Shown: positions 40,641 to 50,522, counted from the first letter of the stretch. The stretch is 64,000 nucleotides of DNA from Methylobacterium mesophilicum SR1.6/6 (GCF_000364445.2 NZ_CP043538.1:6157447-6221446), one strand, 5' to 3'. Numbers and translations: made by a program. The notes: generated by a model not told the origin, from the sequence alone.

Positions 40641-43082
40641 ATGGAACAAAATGTGAACTCGTGGTCGGGCGCGGCGGGCGCTACCGTGGGCAGCGACATG
40701 TCACCTTCACGTTCCGGCCGCACGCTGTTCTTCTTCGAGAAACCCTCGGCGATGCGGCAGCTGCAGCGCTTCTTCCGCTCACCGAACACCGTCTGCGTGG
40801 CCGCCGAGGGGCACCTGCTGTCCGCCGAAGAGCCGGGCAGTATCCGACCCGAGTGGAAGCCCTGGCGCTTCGATGCGCTGCCCATCACGCTCGCCACGAT
40901 CCCGGTCAGTTGCGGCACGAACCGGTCCGGGCAATCGCACGAGCCGAAGATCGCCGCCATCCGGCAGGCGCTGAGCGGCGTCGAGCGCGTGATCATCGCG
41001 ACCGATCCCGGGCGCGAGGGTTCCATGATCGCCTGGGAGGTGCTGGAGCACCTCGGCTGGCGTGGCCGCGTCGACCGGATCAAGCTCGGCGCGCTCGACG
41101 ATGTCTCGATCCGGCGCGCCTTCGCGGCCCTGGCCAAGGAAGTCGGCTCGGGCGAGCGCGACTACGCCGCCTACCTCGAAGCGCTGTGCAGGCAGTACGA
41201 GGACTACCACCTCGGGCTGAACGGCACCCGGGCCATCTCGCTGCGCCTGCGCCCGCCCGAGTTCCGGGAACCCTGGCGCTTCGGTGGCGTGCAGACGCCC
41301 ACCCTCGCCATTCTGGCCGACCTGGAGGCGCGCATCCGCTCCTTCGTGCCGCAGGACTTCTTCAAGGTCGCCCTGCACCTGAGCACGCAATCCGGTGCCG
41401 AACTGACGCTGTGGCACGCCCCCAAGGATCGGATCTTCGACGCGGCCATCGCCGAGACGATCCGGCAGGCGGCCACGACCTGGTCGGGCCCCCTGGCGGT
41501 CGCGCACAAGGACGTGCGCCGCGCGCCCCCTCGTCTGTTCTCCAAGGACACCCTGGCGCGGCGCTGCGCCAAGCGGTTCGGCTGGGACCCGCAGCACACG
41601 GCAGGGCTCGCTCAGGAGCTGTACGACCAGGGTTACCTCAGCTACCCGCGCACGGAGTCCGAGTACCTGCCGGACGGGCAGGCGGGTGATGCCGCCGCGA
41701 TCGTCGCCGCCATCGCGACCGTGCTGACCGACATGCGCGACGTCAGTCCGGGAGGCGAGGTGCCCCTGATCCGACGCGGGGCGAAGGGGCACTACGTCAA
41801 GGACCCGGGCGAGCACCATGCCATCGTGCCCCTGCGCAAGGTGCCGGAGCGCAGCCGGCTTTCGGCCGACCAGTTCCGGTTGTGGGAACTCGTCGCGAAG
41901 GCCTTTCTCGCCGCCCACCTGCCCGACGGCATCGACGCCCGAACGACCGTCACGGCCGAGGTCGGGACGCCGCTGGGCGCGAAGCGGTTTGCCGTTTCAG
42001 GCAGCGTCATCCGCGCCCCGGGCTGGCGTGCGATCTACGGCAGCGAGGCCGAACTCGAAGCGGACGTCGTGCCCGGCAAGGCCAAGCGCGAGGCCGAGGC
42101 CACGTCCGCACGCCTGCCACTTGTGAACGACGGGGAGGGTGCATCGGCCGCGGGCGCGGATGTCGCCACCGCGATGACCGAGCCGCCGCGGCGGATCACC
42201 CGCGGCGAGTTGCCGGTGGTGATGGGCCGGCTGATCGACCAGATCGATGATCCGGCGGTCAAGCGCGCCCTGGAGAACCCGGTCAACCCGAACGAACCCA
42301 AGGGCCTCGGCACGGCCGCCACCCGCGACACGATCCTACCCAAGCTCCTGAAGAGCCGTTACATCACGCTGGCCAACGGCAAGGATCCGGCCATCGAAGT
42401 GACCGAGGTCGGGCTGGCCTTCATGGCGGCGGTGCGACGCGTGTTCCCGGCCTATGGCGACCCGGTCGGGCGCGCCCTGTTCGAGGCGGAGCTGGCCGAG
42501 ATCGGTCGCGCGACCACGCGGGCCGAGGCCATCGAGCGCGCCGACGCCTTCCGGCAGCGCACGCGCGCGCGCCTCGACGAGCTGATCGCCGCGATCTCAA
42601 GCTCGCCCGTCGTCAGCCTCGATCCGAGCCTGATCCCGCCAAGTCGGGCGGACGATCGGCCGCCGACGCCGGCCATGGTGTCGTTCGCGGTGAGCTTGGC
42701 CGAGCGGAGGGGCGTGACGCTGCCGCGCGGCTGCAAGAGCAGCATCAGCGTCTGCCGGGCTTTTCTCGACACTCATGCCGGGCCGCGCACGCCTCGGGAG
42801 GGGAATACCGGCCAATCCGGCGACCGCCGGACCCCGAGCGCGGCGATGCGCGGTTACGCACGCAGTCTGGCCGAGCAGCGAGGCATTCCATGCCCATCGG
42901 AGTGCGAGACGGACTTTGACGCCTGTCGGCGCTTCCTCGACGCGCACGCCGCGCGGCCGCAGCGTGGAGCGGAACCGTCGGCCCCTGGCGCAGCGCAGGC
43001 CAAGGTGCCCGGTGGACGCGGCAATCGGCGGGGCAGGGCGGCACAGGCGCCGAGGCAGGCCGCCGCACGACGTCGAGCCTGA
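40641..43082 (+). CDS. Type IA DNA topoisomerase (topoisomerase III-like)
   Basis: 813 residues. The Toprim domain (TLFFFEKPSAMRQL, EGHLLSAEEPG, IIATDPGREGSMIAW) is followed by the topoisomerase core with the active tyrosine Y335 in YLSYPRTESEYLPDG and a conserved HHAIVPL. The Toprim DxDxE triad reads D-P-G-R-E, as in some TopB lineages. The C-terminus has two copies of a small module (PTPAMVSFAVSLAERRGVTLP and PSAAMRGYARSLAEQRGIPCP, each ending in CR-FLD-HA), typical of topoisomerases on mobile or accessory DNA, and a basic tail. The start may be 40641 or the ATG at 40698. A role in decatenating or unwinding replicating DNA is inferred. Confidence 0.9.
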   Translation: MEQNVNSWSGAAGATVGSDMSPSRSGRTLFFFEKPSAMRQLQRFFRSPNTVCVAAEGHLLSAEEPGSIRPEWKPWRFDALPITLATIPVSCGTNRSGQSHEPKIAAIRQALSGVERVIIATDPGREGSMIAWEVLEHLGWRGRVDRIKLGALDDVSIRRAFAALAKEVGSGERDYAAYLEALCRQYEDYHLGLNGTRAISLRLRPPEFREPWRFGGVQTPTLAILADLEARIRSFVPQDFFKVALHLSTQSGAELTLWHAPKDRIFDAAIAETIRQAATTWSGPLAVAHKDVRRAPPRLFSKDTLARRCAKRFGWDPQHTAGLAQELYDQGYLSYPRTESEYLPDGQAGDAAAIVAAIATVLTDMRDVSPGGEVPLIRRGAKGHYVKDPGEHHAIVPLRKVPERSRLSADQFRLWELVAKAFLAAHLPDGIDARTTVTAEVGTPLGAKRFAVSGSVIRAPGWRAIYGSEAELEADVVPGKAKREAEATSARLPLVNDGEGASAAGADVATAMTEPPRRITRGELPVVMGRLIDQIDDPAVKRALENPVNPNEPKGLGTAATRDTILPKLLKSRYITLANGKDPAIEVTEVGLAFMAAVRRVFPAYGDPVGRALFEAELAEIGRATTRAEAIERADAFRQRTRARLDELIAAISSSPVVSLDPSLIPPSRADDRPPTPAMVSFAVSLAERRGVTLPRGCKSSISVCRAFLDTHAGPRTPREGNTGQSGDRRTPSAAMRGYARSLAEQRGIPCPSECETDFDACRRFLDAHAARPQRGAEPSAPGAAQAKVPGGRGNRRGRAAQAPRQAAARRRA

Positions 43083-43251
43083 CGCGACCGGCGGGGTGCT
43101 ACGACGGACCTGTCATCCATCCTGACGCCGCGGATGACTCATCGTGCTCGTCTTCAACCGGCCCCGGTATCGTGGCCTCTGTGGTCGTAGCGATGCGACG
43201 CCGCGGATTAGCGCCCTATCTCGACCCGACGCTGGCCAACGAAGAGGGTGC

Positions 43252-43431
43252 ATGTCTCACTTTCCGACGTCCCGCTACGCCGACCGCACGAGCCTTCAGC
43301 TCAAAGCCGAGATCCGCGAGTCATCTTCGAGCGAGGTCTGGGCGGAGATCGAAGCCGAGCGACAGGCACAGGATGAGCGGACGAAACGTCTTCGGGCGCT
43401 GCGACGGGCGCGCGAGCACCTGACCTCCTGA
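43252..43431 (+). CDS. Small charged helical protein (59 aa)
   Basis: Starts MSHFPTSRYADRTS behind a GAGGG site; the rest is a charged helix (SEVWAEIEAERQAQDERTKRLRALRRAREHL). It is probably soluble. No family is recognised. A longer reading from 43144 lacks a ribosome site. Confidence 0.5.
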   Translation: MSHFPTSRYADRTSLQLKAEIRESSSSEVWAEIEAERQAQDERTKRLRALRRAREHLTS

Positions 43432-43502
43432 TCGCCCTTCGACCTGGCTACGACCGTGGCCATCAGGCTCCGGAGGAGGGTGAGAACGGACCGGCTCCGG
43501 TG

Positions 43503-43770
43503 ATGGACGCGGATCACGACTTTGAGCATTCGCCGCTGTCCGGCCGGTTCACCCGTGACGGATTCACCGTTGCATCACCGTTGAAGTCGAGATCGACCGG
43601 GCCCTGGGCACGACCGAACCTTGGCGGCTGGAGGCGGTCGACCAGAACGGAGGCTGCACCGCCTGGCACGAGCGCGTCGCGGCCGCGCAGGCCGCATCTG
43701 CGGCCTTCCTCGCGGTGTTCGAGGCGAACGGCATCATCGATCGCCGCCGCACCCGATGTCCGTCACTGAG
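43503..43770 (+). pseudogene. Frameshifted small gene (11-base duplication)
   Basis: The first frame reads MDADHDFEHSPLSGRFTRDGFTV, then CACCGTTG at 43565 is repeated at 43576, an 11-base step that shifts the frame. Removing one copy joins GFTV directly to EVEIDRALGTTEPWRLEAVDQNGGCTAWHERVAAAQAASAAFLAVFEANGI, a coherent protein. The shifted frame as it stands ends at 43769, and the second frame runs on without a natural stop, so the C-terminal end has probably also decayed. I recall similar short proteins in Methylobacterium but cannot name a function. Confidence 0.7.
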
Positions 43771-43841
43771 CGAGCGCGGTCCGACGGGGAAGGCATGTCG
43801 GGCGATGCGGCCGGCCCATCGTGTGGGGTCTCGACGCCCCT

Positions 43842-44024
43842 TCAGTGGCGCAGCCGGCCTCGACCGATCAGCACAAAGAAAACAGCGAGCGCGACGGCGT
43901 TCACGGTCAGGCCCCAGCCGTAACTGTGCAGCGATTGAGCGTAGATCGGGTGACCGAGCTGACCGAGGCCGACGAGCGCCCCGACCACGGCCAGGGCGGC
44001 GAACAGAAGAGCGAAGACGAGCAT
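43842..44024 (-). CDS. Small membrane protein (60 aa)
   Basis: Two hydrophobic helices (LVFALLFAALAVVGALVGLG and GWGLTVNAVALAVFFVLIG) joined by a short polar loop, with a basic end (GRGRLRH). The ribosome site GAGGAGGAG precedes the ATG at 44024. The function is unknown. Confidence 0.7.
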   Translation of the reverse strand: MLVFALLFAALAVVGALVGLGQLGHPIYAQSLHSYGWGLTVNAVALAVFFVLIGRGRLRH

Positions 44025-44457
44025 GACCTCTCCTCCTCGAAACACTTCGAAGCCTTAAACCAAGCGGTCGCCTTGCTCCCGGTTCCCGAAAGCATGCTTG
44101 TTCACCGGCGACGGTGTCGGAAGTGAGGATGAGCGGTCGGCCGAAGAACACGGCATCGGCCAGATCAACGTCTGGCTTGAATTGACGGTCTCCGAGATCA
44201 AGGCATCCAGACCTTAGAGCCCGCGAACGCATCGTTCTGCCCGGCCGAGGTTCGACGTGTGTCCACGTCGCTGCGAGCGGGGCTGGAACGCTCGGCGCCG
44301 CATGAACGACCGCGAACGACCTTGCACACCCGAGGGATGATTTTTCCGCGCCCGTCGTGCAACTCTGGACGTCTCGCGCCATTCACCCTGCAGATCTTGA
44401 TGCAAATCAGTTGGGCCGGACCGGTGCAGGAAGGGCGTCGTCCGGTACGGGAGTTGG
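44025..44457. other. Intergenic region, no gene seen
   Basis: About 430 bases between divergent genes. Frames are short and without motifs. It probably holds promoters for the membrane protein and the receiver protein. Confidence 0.5.
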
Positions 44458-45009
44458 ATGGAGCAGATCGATTACGTCTACGAAGGCGGCTGTGACGGCG
44501 TCGACAACCCACTTCTGAATGCCGTCGCCTACGGCCTCGCCCAATTGCTGCCGATCGAGGAGTGCGAGGACTGGCCCCAGCCGTTGCTGGAACTGCTGGC
44601 GCGCCTGGAACTGCCGGATATCGAGGAGCCGACCCCCACCCCGCTCGTCGTGGTGGTCGGACGGTGCCCGAGTATGGCGGAACAGGCTGCCACGCTGCTG
44701 CGCGCAAGTGAGCTGAACGTCGAGTGCTGTGACACAGGCGAGGAGGCTTTGCAGGCCCTGCAGCGGCGGAGTGGCGAGGTCGCGCTCGTGGTCGCCGATC
44801 AGCAGCTCACCGGCACCCTCGACGGGTTCGGCCTCGTTCAGGTGCTGCACCGATCATGGCCCGGGATCCCGGTCATCCTGGCGACCGCGGGCGGTCCACC
44901 ATCCCGCCTGCCTCCTGCAGTCACCGCGCTCCCGAAGCCGTGGCTGCCCCTCGCGCTGTTGGTCGAGACTCACCGGGCCGTGCAGGTTCCCTCCCGCCTC
45001 AGTCATTGA
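44458..45009 (+). CDS. Atypical receiver-domain protein
   Basis: 183 residues: about 60 N-terminal residues of unknown type (acidic, ending ELPDIEEPTPTP), then a receiver fold (LVVVVGRCPSMAEQAATLLRASELNVECCDTGEEALQAL, D114 in VVADQQLTG, LATAG, K160 in LPKPW). The usual acidic pair after the first strand is GR here, so Mg-dependent phosphorylation is doubtful. There is no output domain and no kinase nearby. It may act as a phosphate sink or a protein-interaction module. Confidence 0.7.
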   Translation: MEQIDYVYEGGCDGVDNPLLNAVAYGLAQLLPIEECEDWPQPLLELLARLELPDIEEPTPTPLVVVVGRCPSMAEQAATLLRASELNVECCDTGEEALQALQRRSGEVALVVADQQLTGTLDGFGLVQVLHRSWPGIPVILATAGGPPSRLPPAVTALPKPWLPLALLVETHRAVQVPSRLSH

Positions 45010-45183
45010 CGGCCGGCGACCTGGCGCCTGCCCAATCCTGTCGCCTCAGAGGCTGTGGGCCGGCGCAGAGCGGCATCCGGGCGGCGGTCATGGAGTGGCG
45101 CTGTAGGACGCGGCGTGGCAGCACACCGCGATGCCGCCACTTCGAGAGCGCTCACGGTGCCGTGACGATCGAAGAATTTTGAA

Positions 45184-45257
45184 TGGAGCGGGTACCGGGA
45201 ATCGAACCCGGGTATTCAGCTTGGAAGGCTGCTGCTCTACCATTGAGCTACACCCGC
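45184..45257 (-). tRNA. tRNA-Gly(TCC)
   Basis: On the minus strand the sequence starts GCGGGTGTAGCTCAATGG, has anticodon TCC in the loop CTTCCAA, the GGTTCGATTCC T-arm, and ends in an encoded CCA. All four arms pair. It lies between the receiver protein gene and the BKACE gene. Confidence 0.97.
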
Positions 45258-45302
45258 GCGGGCGGATCGTTAGCACGCCGTACGGCCCATGAGAAGGTGG
45301 CC

Positions 45303-46145
45303 TCAGCCGATGCCCAGCGCGACGCGGGCCTCGGCAGGCGAGGCTACGCGGCGATCGTGGCGGCGGACCGCCTCGGCCGCGAGGCCGACCAGCTCGGCGT
45401 TGCTGGCGGCCAAGCGATCCTTCGTCACCCGGATGTTGTCCTCCAGGCCGGTGCGCACCGCATCCGCGCCGCGGCTCAGCGCCCACTCCATGACCACCGC
45501 CTGGTTGCGGCCGATGCCGGCCGCCGTCCAGGTCGCCTCGGGCAGGATCCGCCGGGTCTCGGCGAGCAGGATGTCGAGGAGGTGCTCCTCGGCCGGCATC
45601 GCGTTCTGGACGCCCATCACGAACTGCACATGCGGGCGCGCGTCGATCAGGCCCGCCTCCACCAGCCGCTTGGCGCCGTGCAGGTGCGAGAGGTCGAAGA
45701 TCTCGATCTCGGGCCGGATGCCGTGCTGCTTCATCTGGCCGGCGAGGTCGGTCACGAGGCTCGCGGCGTTCTCGTAGACGATCGTCGGGAAGTTCACCGA
45801 ACCGGTGGACAGCGAGGCCATGTCGGGCCGGTGCTTCAGCGACAGGCCCCGGGCGGCCGGGTCGCGCCCGCGCCCGCCGGTGGAGAACTGCACGATCATC
45901 CCGGGGCAGTGCTTGCGCAGCCCCTCCTGCACGGCGGCGAATCTCTCTGGGTCGGAGGAGGGCGACTCGTCGTCGTTGCGCACGTGGATGTGGCAGAGCG
46001 TGGCGCCGGCCTCGAAGGCCTGATGCGTCGACTCGATCTGCTCGGGCACGGTCACCGGCACCGCCGGGTTGTCGGCCTTGCGCGGCACGGAGCCGGTGAT
46101 CGCCACCGCGATCACCACGGGCGCCGCGCTCCGGGATTCTGCCAT
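45303..46145 (-). CDS. BKACE (DUF849) beta-keto acid cleavage enzyme
   Basis: 280 residues of a TIM barrel with the zinc motif [20 protein letters not shown] and [14 protein letters not shown] [21 protein letters not shown] enzymes split a beta-keto acid with acetyl-CoA into acetoacetate and a new CoA ester. Substrate class depends on pocket residues that I cannot assign here. It is monocistronic, divergent from aroQ. Confidence 0.93.
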   Translation of the reverse strand: MAESRSAAPVVIAVAITGSVPRKADNPAVPVTVPEQIESTHQAFEAGATLCHIHVRNDDESPSSDPERFAAVQEGLRKHCPGMIVQFSTGGRGRDPAARGLSLKHRPDMASLSTGSVNFPTIVYENAASLVTDLAGQMKQHGIRPEIEIFDLSHLHGAKRLVEAGLIDARPHVQFVMGVQNAMPAEEHLLDILLAETRRILPEATWTAAGIGRNQAVVMEWALSRGADAVRTGLEDNIRVTKDRLAASNAELVGLAAEAVRRHDRRVASPAEARVALGIG

Positions 46146-46320
46146 CCGCCTGTCCTCCGTGCCTCAACGGGTCTCGGCGACCGGGATAGCGTCGCGGATC
46201 CAGGATCTGAACCGCCCGGCGCGGGCGGTAGGCCCGTACGCGGGACATCTCCGGCCGGATGACAGTCCGGACTTGTGTCTTGGCGGCGCTTGCCGCACCT
46301 CTCGGGCCGCGAGGCGCACG

Positions 46321-46770
46321 ATGCATGACACCGTCCTGGTCCTGAACGGGCCCAACCTGAACCTGCTCGGCAAGCGCCAGCCGGAGATCTACGGCCGCGA
46401 GACGCTGGCCGACGTCGAGGCCCTGTGCCGCGAGACCGCGGCAGGCTTCGGCCTCGCGGTCGTGTGCCGCCAGAGCAACGCCGAGCACGTGCTGATCGAC
46501 GCGATCCACGAATTCCGCGTGGGCTCGGCCGGCATCGTCATCAACGCGGGCGCCTACACCCACACCTCGGTGGCGCTCCTCGATGCGCTGAACACCTGCG
46601 AGGTGCCGGTGATCGAGTGCCACATCTCGAACGTCCACCGGCGCGAGGCCTTCCGCCACCACTCTTACATCTCCCTCGCCGCCACGGCCGTGCTGGCGGG
46701 CTTCGGGACGCACGGCTACGCCCTGGCGATCCGGCACCTCGCGCATCTGCGGTCGGGCAGGACTGCGTGA
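46321..46770 (+). CDS. aroQ: Type II 3-dehydroquinate dehydratase
   Basis: 149 residues, matching the family. [18 protein letters not shown] (active Tyr), [17 protein letters not shown] and [20 protein letters not shown] (active His) are all present. It removes water from 3-dehydroquinate in the shikimate pathway; the enzyme forms a dodecamer. The ATG at 46321 is at the start of the conserved strand; longer readings are not conserved. Confidence 0.97.
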   Translation: MHDTVLVLNGPNLNLLGKRQPEIYGRETLADVEALCRETAAGFGLAVVCRQSNAEHVLIDAIHEFRVGSAGIVINAGAYTHTSVALLDALNTCEVPVIECHISNVHRREAFRHHSYISLAATAVLAGFGTHGYALAIRHLAHLRSGRTA

Positions 46771-46913
46771 ACCGCGGATAGCGCCGCGATCAGGGTTGAC
46801 GCTGGCGGAGACAGGGCGGAGGAGGGCGATCAGGCCTCATTTCCACGCACGCTCCCCGGCCCGACCGGTCCCCACCGTCCCGGAGAGCGCCTCAAGCGGA
46901 GCGCGCACGCCGC

Positions 46914-47615
46914 ATGACCAGCCCCTTCCTGCCCCTCGACCGAGCGGTGATCGCCCGCGAGGCGGCCAAGATGTTCCTCGAGATCGGGGCCGTCCTGTTC
47001 TACAAGGACGAGCCGTTCAAGTTCACCTCCGGCTGGGCGAGCCCGGTCTACACCGACAGCCGGAAGATCATCTCGTTCCCCCGCCTGCGCGCGACGCTGA
47101 TGGACTTCGCCACCGCCACGATCGTGCGCGAGATCGGCTACGAGCAGCTGACCCACATCGCGGGCGGCGAGACCGCCGGCATCCCCTTCGCGGCCTGGAT
47201 CGCCGACCGGATGATGCTGCCGATGCAGTACATCCGGAAGAAGCCCAAGGGCTTCGGCCGCAACGCCCAGATCGAGGGCGAGATCGTCGAGGGCGCCCGG
47301 ACCCTGCTGGTCGAGGACCTCGCCACCGACGGGCGCAGCAAGGTCAATTTCTGCAAAGCCCTGCGCGATTCGGGCGCCCAGGTCGAGCACTGCTTCGTGC
47401 TGTTCTACTACGACATCTTCCCCGACAGCGCCGCGCTGATGCAGGAGATCGGCATCAAGCTCCACTACCTCACCACGTGGCGGGACGTGCTGGCGGTGGC
47501 GAAGGAGATGGGCACCTTCGACCCGAAGACGCTGGCCGAGGTCGAGAGCTTCCTCGACGCGCCGGCCGAATGGTCGGCCGCCCACGGCGGCATCTCCGCC
47601 TTCGGCCAGGCCTGA
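46914..47615 (+). CDS. pyrE: Orotate phosphoribosyltransferase
   Basis: 233 residues. The PRPP loop [32 protein letters not shown] and [19 protein letters not shown] identify PyrE. It joins orotate and PRPP to OMP in pyrimidine synthesis. It is followed by pyrC after 13 bases, so they form a pyrEC operon. The length is typical of the alphaproteobacterial form. Confidence 0.96.
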   Translation: MTSPFLPLDRAVIAREAAKMFLEIGAVLFYKDEPFKFTSGWASPVYTDSRKIISFPRLRATLMDFATATIVREIGYEQLTHIAGGETAGIPFAAWIADRMMLPMQYIRKKPKGFGRNAQIEGEIVEGARTLLVEDLATDGRSKVNFCKALRDSGAQVEHCFVLFYYDIFPDSAALMQEIGIKLHYLTTWRDVLAVAKEMGTFDPKTLAEVESFLDAPAEWSAAHGGISAFGQA

Positions 47616-47628
47616 GGGGAGGATCGCG

Positions 47629-48708
47629 ATGGGCGTCGCCGAACTGTTTTCCGCCGAGCGCCAGGAGGCGAAGCCGGTCGAGCGGATCACGATCCGCCGG
47701 CCGGACGACTGGCACATCCACCTGCGCGACGGGGCCATGCTGAAGGCGGTGCTGCCCTACACGGCGGCGCAGTTCGCCCGGGGCATCATCATGCCGAACC
47801 TCGTGCCGCCGGTGACCACGGTGGCGGCCGCCAGCGCCTACCGCGAGCGCATCCTCGCCGCGCTGCCGGAAGGCCAGGATTTCACGCCGCTGATGACCTG
47901 CTACCTGCGGGACGACACCGATCCGGACGAGATCGAGCGCGGCTTCCGGGACAAGGTCTGGGTCGCCGCCAAGTTGTATCCGGCCGGCGCGACCACGAAC
48001 TCGCACGCGGGCGTCACCGACCTTCTCGGGGTCGCGCCGGTGCTGGAGCGCATGGAGCGGATCGGCATGCCGCTCCTGATCCACGGCGAGGCGACCGACT
48101 CGGAGATCGACATCTTCGACCGGGAGGCCGCCTTCATGGAGGGCAGCCTGATTCCGCTGCTCGGCCGCCATCAGGGGCTGAAGGTCACCGTGGAGCACGC
48201 CACCACGGCGGAGATCCTCGACATGGTCCGGGAACACCGGAGCCGGTGCGCGGCGACGATCACGCCGCACCACCTCGTCATCAACCGGACGCACATCTTC
48301 CAGGGGGGCCTGCGGCCGCACCTCTACTGCCTGCCGGTGGCCAAGCGCGAGCGGCACCGGCTCGCCCTGCGCAAGGCCGCGACATCGGGCGAGGCCTGCT
48401 TCTACCTCGGCACCGACACCGCCCCGCATGTCCGCGGCGCCAAGGAGGCGTCCTGCGGCTGCGCCGGCGTGTTCTGCGGGCCTTCCGCGCTCCAGACCTA
48501 CGTGCAGGTCTTCGACGAGGAGGGGGCGCTGGACAAGTTCGAGGCCTTCGCGTCGCTCAACGGCGCCCGCTTCCACGGGCTGGAGCCGAATGCCGGGACC
48601 GTGACCCTGGAGCGTCGGGAGAGCCGCATCGCCGAGGCGGTCGCGGTGGACGACACGGCGGTGGTGGTGTTCCGGGGCGAGGAGGCGCTGCCCTGGTCGG
48701 TGGCGTGA
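47629..48708 (+). CDS. pyrC: Dihydroorotase, class II (PyrC type)
   Basis: 359 residues. Zinc ligands in DDWHIHLRDG, the carboxylated-Lys segment AAKLYPAGAT, LIHGEATD, VTVEHATTAEIL, and FYLGTDTAPH for the catalytic Asp are present. It closes carbamoyl-aspartate to dihydroorotate. It follows pyrE directly. The family A repeat comes right after it. Confidence 0.96.
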   Translation: MGVAELFSAERQEAKPVERITIRRPDDWHIHLRDGAMLKAVLPYTAAQFARGIIMPNLVPPVTTVAAASAYRERILAALPEGQDFTPLMTCYLRDDTDPDEIERGFRDKVWVAAKLYPAGATTNSHAGVTDLLGVAPVLERMERIGMPLLIHGEATDSEIDIFDREAAFMEGSLIPLLGRHQGLKVTVEHATTAEILDMVREHRSRCAATITPHHLVINRTHIFQGGLRPHLYCLPVAKRERHRLALRKAATSGEACFYLGTDTAPHVRGAKEASCGCAGVFCGPSALQTYVQVFDEEGALDKFEAFASLNGARFHGLEPNAGTVTLERRESRIAEAVAVDDTAVVVFRGEEALPWSVA

Positions 48709-48730
48709 CGGACCAGGGCGATGGCTGCGC

Positions 48731-48827
48731 TCCGGCATCGCGAGCGCAGCGAAGCGACGCGGGGCAGCGCGACATCGGTGATCGTCGCGCGACACTGGAT
48801 CGCTTCGCTGCGCGCGCAAAGACGATG
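48731..48827. repeat. Dispersed palindromic repeat, family A, degenerate copy 3
   Basis: The arms GCGAGCGCAGCGAAGCGAC and GGATCGCTTCGCTGCGCG retain the family A hairpin, while the outer ends are weaker. It lies just after pyrC. Confidence 0.65.
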
Positions 48828-48915
48828 ATCGGCGATCCATCCAATCAGCCAGAGCCATCTTTGCCTGGATCCAACCTCCGGTTACCGATCTTCGGTTGAT
48901 CCGGAGGAGGGTACG

Positions 48916-50361
48916 ATGCAGGACGCGCGACAGGACGGCATCACCGCCATGGGCGCCGTGGATCTCGCCGCCGCCATTCGCGGTCGGGTCGTCTCCTGCG
49001 CCGAGGTGATGCGTGCCTATCTGGAGCGGATCCACCGGATCAACCCGCAGGTGAACGCCCTCGTGGGCTTGGCGGACGACGCCGCGCTCCTGCGGGAGGC
49101 CGAGGCCGCCGATGCCGTCCTGGCGCGCGGCGAGGCCGTCGGGCCGCTGCACGGCTTCCCGCTGGCCGTGAAGGATCTCGACCCGGTCCGCGGGCTGCGG
49201 TTCACGCAAGGATCGCCGATCTTCGCCGACCGGGTCGCCGACACCGACTCGATCATGGTCACCCGCCTGCGCGCCGCCGGGGCGATCTTCATCGGCAAGA
49301 CCAACATCCCGGAGTTCGGCCTCGGCTCGCACAGCTTCAACCCGGTCTACGGCGCCACCGGCAACGCCTACGATCCGGACAAGACCGGGGGCGGGTCGAG
49401 CGGCGGCGCCGCCGTGGCGGTGGCCCTGCGGATGCAGCCGGTGGCCGACGGCAGCGACCATGCCGGCTCCCTGCGCAACCCGCCGGCCTTCAACAACTGC
49501 TACGGCCTGCGCCCGAGCTGGGGCCGGATCCCCGCCGAGGCCAAGGACGTGTTCAGCCCGAGCCTCGGCGTGCTCGGGGCGATCGGGCGCACGCCCGGCG
49601 ATATCGGCCTGATGCTCTCGGTGCTGGCGGGCTACGACCCGCGCTGCCCGAACGCCATCCGGCAGGACCCGTCCGCCTTCGCGAGCCCGCTCGCTCGCGA
49701 CTTCCGCGGGACCCGGATCGCGTGGCTCGGCGATTGCGGCGGCCAGATCCCGTTCGATCCTGGCGTGCTCGACGTCGGGCGCGCCGCCCTGGCGACCTTC
49801 GCGGAGATCGGCTGCACCGTCGAGGAGGCGATGCCGCGCTACGACATGGAGCGGCTTTGGCAGGACTGGCTGGTGCTGCGGGCACTGACCGTCGCGGCGA
49901 ACCTCCGCCCGTTCTACGACGAGCCCCGCCACCGGGCCCTGCTCAAACCGGAGGCGGCCTGGGAGGTCGAGCGGGGGCTGGCGCTCGGCGCCGACCGGAT
50001 CATCGCAGCGCTGGAGGGGCGCACCCGCTGGTACGAGACCCTGCGCCGCTTCATGGAGAGCTACGACTACGTGATCATGCCGAGCGCCCAGGTCTTCCCG
50101 TTCGACAAGAACCTGCGCTGGCCCGAGACGGTGGGCGGACGGGCGATGGACACCTATCACCGCTGGATGCAGATCACGATCCCCGCGACGATGTCGGGCC
50201 TGCCGGCGCTGGCCGTGCCGGCCGGCTTCGGCGAGGCCGGGCTGCCCACCGGCATCCAGATCGTCGGCCCGAATCACGGCGAGCTCGCTTGCCTGCAGCT
50301 CGGCGCGGCTTACGACGCGGCGAGCAGCTGGGTTCGCCGCTACCCGCCGCCGCTCCAGTGA
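48916..50361 (+). CDS. Amidase signature family hydrolase
   Basis: 481 residues. The catalytic Lys is in LAVKDLDPVRG, and the signature runs GGGSSGGAAVAVALRMQPVADGSDHAGSLRNPPAFNNCYG. The usual GSDTGGSIR is GSDHAGSLR, keeping the nucleophilic Ser. A GGAGGAGGG site precedes the ATG. Close homologues are annotated amidase without a proven substrate. It is alone on its transcript as far as can be seen, and is unrelated in operon terms to the amidase at 24696. Confidence 0.93.
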   Translation: MQDARQDGITAMGAVDLAAAIRGRVVSCAEVMRAYLERIHRINPQVNALVGLADDAALLREAEAADAVLARGEAVGPLHGFPLAVKDLDPVRGLRFTQGSPIFADRVADTDSIMVTRLRAAGAIFIGKTNIPEFGLGSHSFNPVYGATGNAYDPDKTGGGSSGGAAVAVALRMQPVADGSDHAGSLRNPPAFNNCYGLRPSWGRIPAEAKDVFSPSLGVLGAIGRTPGDIGLMLSVLAGYDPRCPNAIRQDPSAFASPLARDFRGTRIAWLGDCGGQIPFDPGVLDVGRAALATFAEIGCTVEEAMPRYDMERLWQDWLVLRALTVAANLRPFYDEPRHRALLKPEAAWEVERGLALGADRIIAALEGRTRWYETLRRFMESYDYVIMPSAQVFPFDKNLRWPETVGGRAMDTYHRWMQITIPATMSGLPALAVPAGFGEAGLPTGIQIVGPNHGELACLQLGAAYDAASSWVRRYPPPLQ

Positions 50362-50419
50362 GACTTGGGCTCCGGCACCGAACCGGCGCGGAACCGGCGC
50401 GATTGCACGCGCGGACGCG

Positions 50420-50448
50420 TTGACCAGCCCCGCACACTCCGCTAAGAG
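50420..50448 (+). promoter_or_regulatory. Probable promoter of ilvBH
   Basis: TTGACC at 50420 and TAAGAG at 50443, spaced by 17 bases, about 75 bases before the leader peptide start. This is a good sigma70-type layout for a GC-rich alphaproteobacterium. Confidence 0.5.
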
Positions 50449-50522
50449 GCCCGACACTTCGCGCGCCCACCATGACCGAGTTCCGGATCATGAGGCCGCC
50501 GCGGGGCAGGTTCGGATATCCG

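Noticed and set aside
40999..41040. Toprim triad D-x-D-x-E reads D-P-G-R-E in the topoisomerase
   Set aside because: As I recall, Asp to Gly at the middle position also occurs in known TopB lineages (TDAGREG), so it is not evidence of an inactive enzyme.
47470..50457. Long minus-strand frame of nearly 1000 codons opposite pyrC and the amidase
   Set aside because: Composition is typical of a shadow frame (Arg, Gln, His, Gly rich) and the plus-strand genes are certain.
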